Positions 7,219-10,740 of a DNA stretch of 10,740 bases are shown here, one piece after another. The DNA comes from Puniceicoccales bacterium (lineage in GTDB: Bacteria; Verrucomicrobiota; Verrucomicrobiia; Opitutales; LL51). The translations under genes were made by a program, and so were the position numbers. The notes under the pieces were generated by a model that was given only the letters and a program-made list of their open reading frames with translations, was not told the origin of the DNA and made no database searches. The DNA is taken from assembly GCA_031290315.1 (NCBI GenBank), contig JAITNS010000067.1:1-10740 (forward strand). The letters run 5' to 3'. Each line of letters starts with the position of its first letter. The first letter of the stretch is position 1.

Positions 7219-7728
7219 CTATATTTCTTGGCAATATTTTTTTAGGCAATTAATAAGTAAAGGGCGCTTGCTTTTACTATCCTCGGCAAAAGACAATGTT
7301 CTTTGTCGCTCTTTATTTATGGGGCTCCGCCCCATACCCCACCAGAGGATAATATCCCCTGGACCTCCTTTATGGCCAGGAATTGTGGTTCGCCCTTGAC
7401 TACGTGCGTTGCACGTGATCCAGGCGGCATCATTCCAGAACTTAAAAAATTCTCCTTCAAGCGCTGCACGTACTTTATCACCTATTACTTCCATTGAGTA
7501 ATCGGTTGCATTATTTTGTTGAATATAGTTGGCCAATCCAAAACCTAAATAAGAGAATATCTGATCGAGCCCCCGAATGACATCTTTCTCTGATACGCCC
7601 TTTTTTTGCTCTATAAGTGCTACAGTAGTTCTCCAATTAGATACAGGAGCAGATGCGGATGCAAAATTAAAACAGTAACTGGCTACTAATAAAATGCCAC
7701 CGATGAACATATATTTATTATTAAACAT
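7219..7728 (-). CDS. Small exported protein with repeat-derived C-terminus
   Basis: Unrecognised protein of 169 residues from the ATG at 7728 (a GTG at 7746 would add six). The first ~25 residues are a typical signal peptide, with a hydrophobic core ending in SASA, so the product is probably periplasmic or secreted. Residues about 26-100 are soluble and unlike any family I recognise (VSEKDVIRGLDQIFSYLGFG, then a mixed charged region ending EGEFFKFWNDAAW). From about residue 101 to 137 the reading frame runs straight through a palindromic repeat (7318-7427), which yields ITCNARSQGRTTIPGHKGG and following residues. A final basic tail of about 30 residues comes after it. Either the native C-terminus was replaced by the element, or an insertion kept the frame open. 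The gene ends 24 bases before the MFS start. Confidence 0.55.
   Translation of the reverse strand: MFNNKYMFIGGILLVASYCFNFASASAPVSNWRTTVALIEQKKGVSEKDVIRGLDQIFSYLGFGLANYIQQNNATDYSMEVIGDKVRAALEGEFFKFWNDAAWITCNARSQGRTTIPGHKGGPGDIILWWGMGRSPINKERQRTLSFAEDSKSKRPLLINCLKKYCQEI
7318..7427. repeat. Short palindromic repeat copy inside a coding region
   Basis: Three hairpin modules: TATGGGGC/GCCCCATA around TCC (7318-7336), CCAGAGGATA/TATCCCCTGG (7342-7362), and, after the conserved linker ACCTCCTTTATGGCC, a module with core ACGTGC/GCACGT around GTT (7402-7416), flanked by GGAATTGTG and GGCGG. The last module recurs at 10678-10728. The unit lacks the long GATTAGATGCC and CAAAGAATA modules seen in larger copies, so it is a deletion form or a different assembly. 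It lies on the antisense side of, and fully within, the gene at 7219-7728. Confidence 0.88.
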
Positions 7729-7865
7729 GAGATCACTATGTTGCACCTTGTTTCTGAAGACAAGTTTTTTTTGCCTAAAATGAAAAATATAAGAAAAACT
7801 TTTGTGATTTATATTTTTTAACTTATAATTTTATATATTCAAAGTATAGAATTTCTTTGGATGCA

Positions 7866-8134
7866 ACGGAGGTCCAACGGAATTCATCCCCCTGGAAATA
7901 AAAAAATAAAGAAGGGCTCTTCGCCCTTATAATCCCAGTCAGGAAATATTGCTTCCTGGACCTTGATTATTTACAAAAACACAATGTGCTTTGGTAAATA
8001 TTAAGTTCAAAGAATAATATTCTTTGAACGGTTCCTTTGCTCCTGGATTAGATGCCTTGACATCTAATCCAGGGCCATAAAGGAGGTCCAGGGGATACTA
8101 TATCCCCTGGCAGGGTATGGGACGGAGTCCCATA
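7866..8134. repeat. Palindromic repeat unit, inverted orientation
   Basis: Read on the minus strand, this copy has the same module order as the others: TATGGGAC/GTCCCATA (8116-8134), CCAGGGGATA/TATCCCCTGG (8088-8110), CCTGGATTAGATG/CATCTAATCCAGG (8042-8073), GTTCAAAGAATA/TATTCTTTGAAC (8005-8029), then a hairpin not seen elsewhere in the window with TATTTAC/GTAAATA arms (7968-8000), a CAGGAA/TTCCTG stem (7940-7958), AAGGGC/GCCCTT (7912-7928) and a decayed CCAxxGG...CCCCxTGG piece (7866-7897). In the long hairpin, CTGGATTAG pairs with CTAATCCAG, where the copy at 10561 has CTAGATTAG and CAATCTAG: both arms changed together. It fills the space between two minus-strand genes and could act as a transcript boundary. 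Confidence 0.9.
7968..8000. repeat. Copy-specific 33-base hairpin
   Basis: Outer arms TATTTAC and GTAAATA, then interrupted inner pairing AAA/TTT and CAC/GTG, close on an AAT loop. Other repeat copies in the window have no equivalent module at this point; the left and right full units carry the AT palindrome and the CCCTGGG hairpin there instead. It looks like a module swap between units. Confidence 0.75.
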
Positions 8135-8135
8135 A

Positions 8136-8153
8136 AATCATAATCATAATCAT
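8136..8153. repeat. AATCAT hexamer, three tandem copies
   Basis: Three perfect AATCAT units lie between the inverted palindromic repeat and the 3' end of the antiporter gene. They are too short to suggest a function and are probably replication slippage. Confidence 0.85.
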
Positions 8154-8181
8154 AAATTTATAAAAAAATTTCCAGCTCGCT

Positions 8182-9129
8182 TTATAGTTGGCGATAGATA
8201 GAGATAGCAAAGATCAGGAGAAATGCGACAAAAAGTACCCCGCCTTCAGGACGATTAATTTCACGCTTCGTTGTGAAAAAACGCCAAATTAAAGCAGTCA
8301 AAAATACAAGCGCCGGTATCCCAAAATAGCATAATTGCGGATCGATCGGTACCACATTTATCATCCCACAACTCCCTATTATCATTAATGTATTGAAGAT
8401 ATTGGAGCCCACAATATTTCCCGTGCAAATCGCCCCATACCCACGAAATGCCGCTACTAAAGAAATCGCAATTTCCGGGAAACTCGTCCCAATCGCAATC
8501 ACCGTAAACCCTATTAGCGCATCAGACCATCCTAAAAATCGTGCAATATCTATACTACTATCAATCACTATTTGTGCACCAAGTAGTAAAAGAACGAGGC
8601 CAAATAGAAATATCCAGAATGCTTTCCAGAAATGAATCTCTAAAGTTACTTTTTGGGAATGGTTAGGATCGTTGGATCGGCGATCGCGATCATATTTACA
8701 AATATAGTAGAGATAGAAAGTGTTAAGGAGGACGAAGGCGATACCGATAGGGAAACCGATGGGGAAGAAGATGGCACAAATACCGAACATACAAGTTACG
8801 GCTAATAAAAAAGGCATTTCCTTTTCGATGATCCGGGAGGTAATGGTAAAGGGTTTAATAAGAGCAACAAGGCCGCCAGCTAATCCGATATTAACCAGAT
8901 TGCTGCCGATAATATTACCGGCCACGATTTCAGGGTGATGATTAGTGGTAGCGATAAGGGAGGTAATGAGTTCTGGGGCAGAAGTGGAGATAGCAACGAT
9001 AGTCATACCGATAACGAATTGATCGATTCCGAGACGTACGGCAAGAGCGCTTGCGCCTGCACATACCCGATCACCGCCGTAAATAAGCAGGGAAAATCCT
9101 ACAAAACTTAATAATAAAGGCCACCACAT
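8182..9129 (-). CDS. Calcium/sodium antiporter, CaCA family (YrbG-like)
   Basis: This inner-membrane cation exchanger of the Ca2+:cation antiporter superfamily probably moves Na+ or H+ against Ca2+ or another divalent ion. The 315 residues are the usual length for bacterial YrbG-type proteins, with about ten hydrophobic segments. Both signature alpha-repeats are intact: STSAPE (48-53) with GNIIGSN (71-77), and GTSFPE (214-219) with GNIVGSN (237-243). The two ion-site acids of the family (the Glu in each) are present. A basic cytosolic loop (KYDRDRRSNDPNHSQK) separates the halves. The ATG at 9129 is chosen over a TTG at 9168 because it fits the family N-terminus and has AGGAAAAGG just upstream. 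It stands alone: no co-directed neighbour adjoins it. Confidence 0.93.
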   Translation of the reverse strand: MWWPLLLSFVGFSLLIYGGDRVCAGASALAVRLGIDQFVIGMTIVAISTSAPELITSLIATTNHHPEIVAGNIIGSNLVNIGLAGGLVALIKPFTITSRIIEKEMPFLLAVTCMFGICAIFFPIGFPIGIAFVLLNTFYLYYICKYDRDRRSNDPNHSQKVTLEIHFWKAFWIFLFGLVLLLLGAQIVIDSSIDIARFLGWSDALIGFTVIAIGTSFPEIAISLVAAFRGYGAICTGNIVGSNIFNTLMIIGSCGMINVVPIDPQLCYFGIPALVFLTALIWRFFTTKREINRPEGGVLFVAFLLIFAISIYRQL

Positions 9130-9176
9130 AACCCTTTTCCTATGAAAAGGAAATTGGAATATTTGCAACCATATAG

Positions 9177-9491
9177 TTGCAGTTTTTTTTTACGAGGAGT
9201 TGGTTATTTTATTGCTATTTATTTATTGTTTGCTTGTTGCTTTATTATATTATTTGTTTACTGTTGTTTTCTATGGATATCGCTTTGTTGCTAAGTTATC
9301 ATCGCCTTACTCTGCCTCACTGTTGCCTTACTCTTATTTGTTATTTTTTTATTGCTTTGCTATCACTTTACTGCTGATTTTTTTATTGTTTTATATTGCT
9401 TGTTCTTCACCTTGTTTTATTTATTATTATTTTATTTTATTTATTATTTTACTCCTCTTACTTATTGCCTTATTACTTTTGGAATTATTTT
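9177..9491. other. Pyrimidine-rich low-complexity intergenic stretch
   Basis: The + strand is built largely from TTATT, TTTATTG and CTTTGTTG-like words with few purine runs, starting with a run of eight T. The minus strand is correspondingly A-rich and full of stops. On the + strand it reads as a long hydrophobic Leu/Phe/Ile/Tyr ORF (a TTG at 9200 preceded by GAGGAG). Such a product is what T-rich simple sequence encodes by chance, and no helix-loop pattern or charged residues support a real membrane protein. It separates the antiporter from the pseudopilin cluster. Confidence 0.6.
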
Positions 9492-9599
9492 TTAAACTAT
9501 TTCCAAATTTATTTTCCGGAGAGATAGGCGTCGAAAATATTTTGCCTGGATCCTAGAGACATAAGTATGAAGGCTGCCGTTGTATCCTAGAAATTCAAA

Positions 9600-9764
9600 C
9601 TAGCCTACTCTTACAGCATCAATTCTCACTCCCTTCTTCTGCTGTCTCCGACTCCGAGATACAGTTGCTTCTGCTATTCGATACCCCTTCGATCTCGCTC
9701 TCCGTCCCATCTGCGTCAATAATATCGCTAATACTGTCACCCACATTCCTAGCGCTAAAATCAC
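9600..9764 (-). CDS. Possible small membrane protein (54 codons), doubtful
   Basis: From a GTG at 9764 the minus strand reads 54 codons: a hydrophobic N-terminus (MILALGMWVTVLAILLTQ), then a strongly basic tail rich in Arg and Lys (GRRARSKGYR..., RSRRQQKKG). The pattern of one membrane helix followed by positive residues is what a small inner-membrane protein would show. It begins 20 bases after the pseudopilin stop on the same strand. After its TAG (9600-9602) the frame stays open for about 35 more codons to a TAA at 9492-9494, so it could also be a broken longer gene. The start and ribosome-binding site are weak (AGGGA abuts the GTG). I recognise no family. Confidence 0.25.
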   Translation of the reverse strand: MILALGMWVTVLAILLTQMGRRARSKGYRIAEATVSRSRRQQKKGVRIDAVRVG

Positions 9765-9784
9765 TCCCTATAAGGAAAATTACA

Positions 9785-10408
9785 TCATTTCAATATCCCT
9801 TCGATCGCACTCTTCGACTCCAATATCAATTGTTGCCCATTCCCTAATATAAACACTCCCATCACCCCTCCATCTTCCCCAATTATTACATTACTACCAT
9901 CCAACTCCCCATACCCAACTCCAATCAATCTACCTCCCTTACTCATAATTCCCCCATTATTAAACTCAAAGTAATAGCAACTAATATCTTCCCCATTAAT
10001 TGAGCATTCACCTTCAAGATAGGTATAAGAGGATTGGGAAGAGAGTGAAGTGAAGATGGTAGTTAAATTAGTGAAGGGGATGACAAAAGTACGTTCGGGG
10101 AGAATGACGATTTGTTGTAATTTCCAGATATTATTTTGAATATAATAGATGGCGATACGGCGGTATTGATATTTAGAGTTAACATCGGTATCGATTGCGA
10201 GGCAAGTGGAAAAATTATGGGAGATAGCCTGGGTACGGGCATTATCGAAGTTAGCGGCAAGCATTTTGATAGCTAATTTTATGGATTGGCTTGCATCATT
10301 TCCGGAAAAATTTATTTTTACTAAAAACAGTAATAATGAAGATAAGATAGCGATGACGGTCACCAATTCCATAAGAGTAAACCCAAACTGTTGATTTCTT
10401 TTCTTCAT
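9785..10408 (-). CDS. Prepilin-type pseudopilin, GspH/FimT-like
   Basis: This 207-residue secreted-fibre subunit belongs to the type IV pilin/type II secretion superfamily. The class-III leader MKKRNQQFG ends at Gly9; the mature protein starts FTLME, with Glu14 at position +5, followed by a hydrophobic helix to about residue 30. PilD-type peptidase would cleave and methylate it. The rest has the GspH/FimT character: an early helix with NARTQAISHN (56-65), then beta-rich sequence with FEFNNGGIMSKGG near 148-159. Cys135 and Cys144 could form a disulphide. The C-terminal part is unusually Gly-rich. No other secretion or pilus gene is in the window, so whether it serves type II secretion or minor-pilin assembly is undecided. 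The ATG at 10408 has no clear ribosome-binding site. Confidence 0.88.
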   Translation of the reverse strand: MKKRNQQFGFTLMELVTVIAILSSLLLFLVKINFSGNDASQSIKLAIKMLAANFDNARTQAISHNFSTCLAIDTDVNSKYQYRRIAIYYIQNNIWKLQQIVILPERTFVIPFTNLTTIFTSLSSQSSYTYLEGECSINGEDISCYYFEFNNGGIMSKGGRLIGVGYGELDGSNVIIGEDGGVMGVFILGNGQQLILESKSAIEGILK

Positions 10409-10506
10409 ACTATTTCAACTATTAAATATTGAATATTGAATGATTTTATTACTTAGCAAATAAAAAAATAATGATTTTATTATTTCTTCATGGAATGTTG
10501 CCTTTT
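10409..10506. other. AT-rich upstream region of the pseudopilin gene
   Basis: This 98-base A/T-rich spacer lies between the pseudopilin start and the next repeat. It holds ATTAAATATTGAATATTGAAT and two TGATTTTATTA words, but no promoter hexamer pair was convincing. It must contain the leader of the minus-strand gene if that gene is transcribed alone. Confidence 0.4.
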
Positions 10507-10740
10507 TATGGGGCTCTGCCCCATACCCCGCCAGGGGATGGATCCCCTGGCCCTCCTTTATGGCCCTAGATTAGATGCCGTGGCATCCAATCTAGGGCCA
10601 AGGAACAGTTCAAAGAATATTATTCTTTGAACTTATTATTTTCGACCAGACTGTACTATTAGCATAGTCAGCCCGGCTAGGAATTGTGTTCGCCTAGGAA
10701 CACGTGCGTTGCACGTGGTCCTGGGCGGTCCCAAGGACCA
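10507..10740. repeat. Palindromic repeat unit, running off the window
   Basis: The modules are well preserved: TATGGGGC/GCCCCATA around TCT (10507-10525), CCAGGGGAT/ATCCCCTGG (10531-10550), a 19-base-arm hairpin TGGCCCTAGATTAGATGCC with one mismatch (10561-10600), GTTCAAAGAATA/TATTCTTTGAAC (10608-10632), a unique spacer (10633-10677), then the module CGCC...CACGTGC/GCACGTG...GGCG around GTT (10691-10727) and GGTCC/GGACC (10727-10739), which begins a further module. The order of the first four modules is the same as at 136, 5535 and, inverted, 8134. Confidence 0.92.

Noticed and set aside
7196..7249. TTG start for the MFS gene at 7249
   Set aside because: It would overlap the upstream gene by about 30 bases and add a tail not expected in the family; the ATG at 7195 precedes the first helix properly.
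8157..8181. Intrinsic terminator after the antiporter gene
   Set aside because: On the minus strand there is a T-run, but the stem before it (AGC/GCT) is too small.
9200..9556. 118-residue hydrophobic protein on the + strand
   Set aside because: Despite GAGGAG before a TTG start, the DNA is T-rich simple sequence that gives Leu/Phe/Ile/Tyr in every frame; there is no family likeness and no charged loops.

Overview
The window is AT-rich, gene-dense bacterial DNA interrupted by GC-rich palindromic repeats. It carries a compact biotin-synthesis operon, a DNA-repair glycosylase gene and single genes for two transporters and a pseudopilin. No rRNA, tRNA, transposase, integrase, phage or CRISPR sequence was recognised. 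The low GC content, streamlined bioF-bioH-bioC-bioD-bioA operon, repeat load and the MFS family (of a type I associate with Legionella/Coxiella relatives) suggest a host-associated proteobacterium, perhaps Legionellales-like. An alphaproteobacterial endosymbiont with a similar mobile biotin operon is not excluded. Taxonomy is inference.

Layout. 1-487 is a tandem block of palindromic repeats (one partial unit, then one full unit). 540-4988 (+) is bioF, a duplicated 5' fragment of bioH, bioH, bioC, bioD and bioA, tightly packed up to bioD. 4998-5486 (+) is a deoxyinosine/uracil-type DNA glycosylase. 5535-5918 is a second full repeat unit in the same orientation, so the biotin/glycosylase block lies between long direct repeats. 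5915-7195 (-) is a 12-helix MFS permease whose stop codon lies in the repeat edge. 7219-7728 (-) is a small exported protein of unknown function whose C-terminal part is encoded by a shorter repeat copy (7318-7427). 7866-8134 holds an inverted repeat copy. 8182-9129 (-) is a CaCA-family Na+/Ca2+ antiporter. 9177-9491 is pyrimidine-rich low-complexity DNA. 9600-9764 (-) is a doubtful small ORF, 9785-10408 (-) is a GspH/FimT-like prepilin, and 10507-10740 is another repeat unit that runs off the window.

The biotin genes make one pathway. BioC methylates malonyl-ACP to start a disguised fatty-acid synthesis, BioH removes the methyl group from pimeloyl-ACP methyl ester, and BioF, BioA and BioD build KAPA, DAPA and dethiobiotin. 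BioB, which makes biotin from dethiobiotin, is not in the window.

The most unusual content is the repeat family. It is a mosaic of about ten different hairpins joined in a fixed order, present in at least five places. Between copies the two arms of a hairpin change together (compensatory substitutions), which indicates that base pairing itself is maintained. One copy has become protein-coding.
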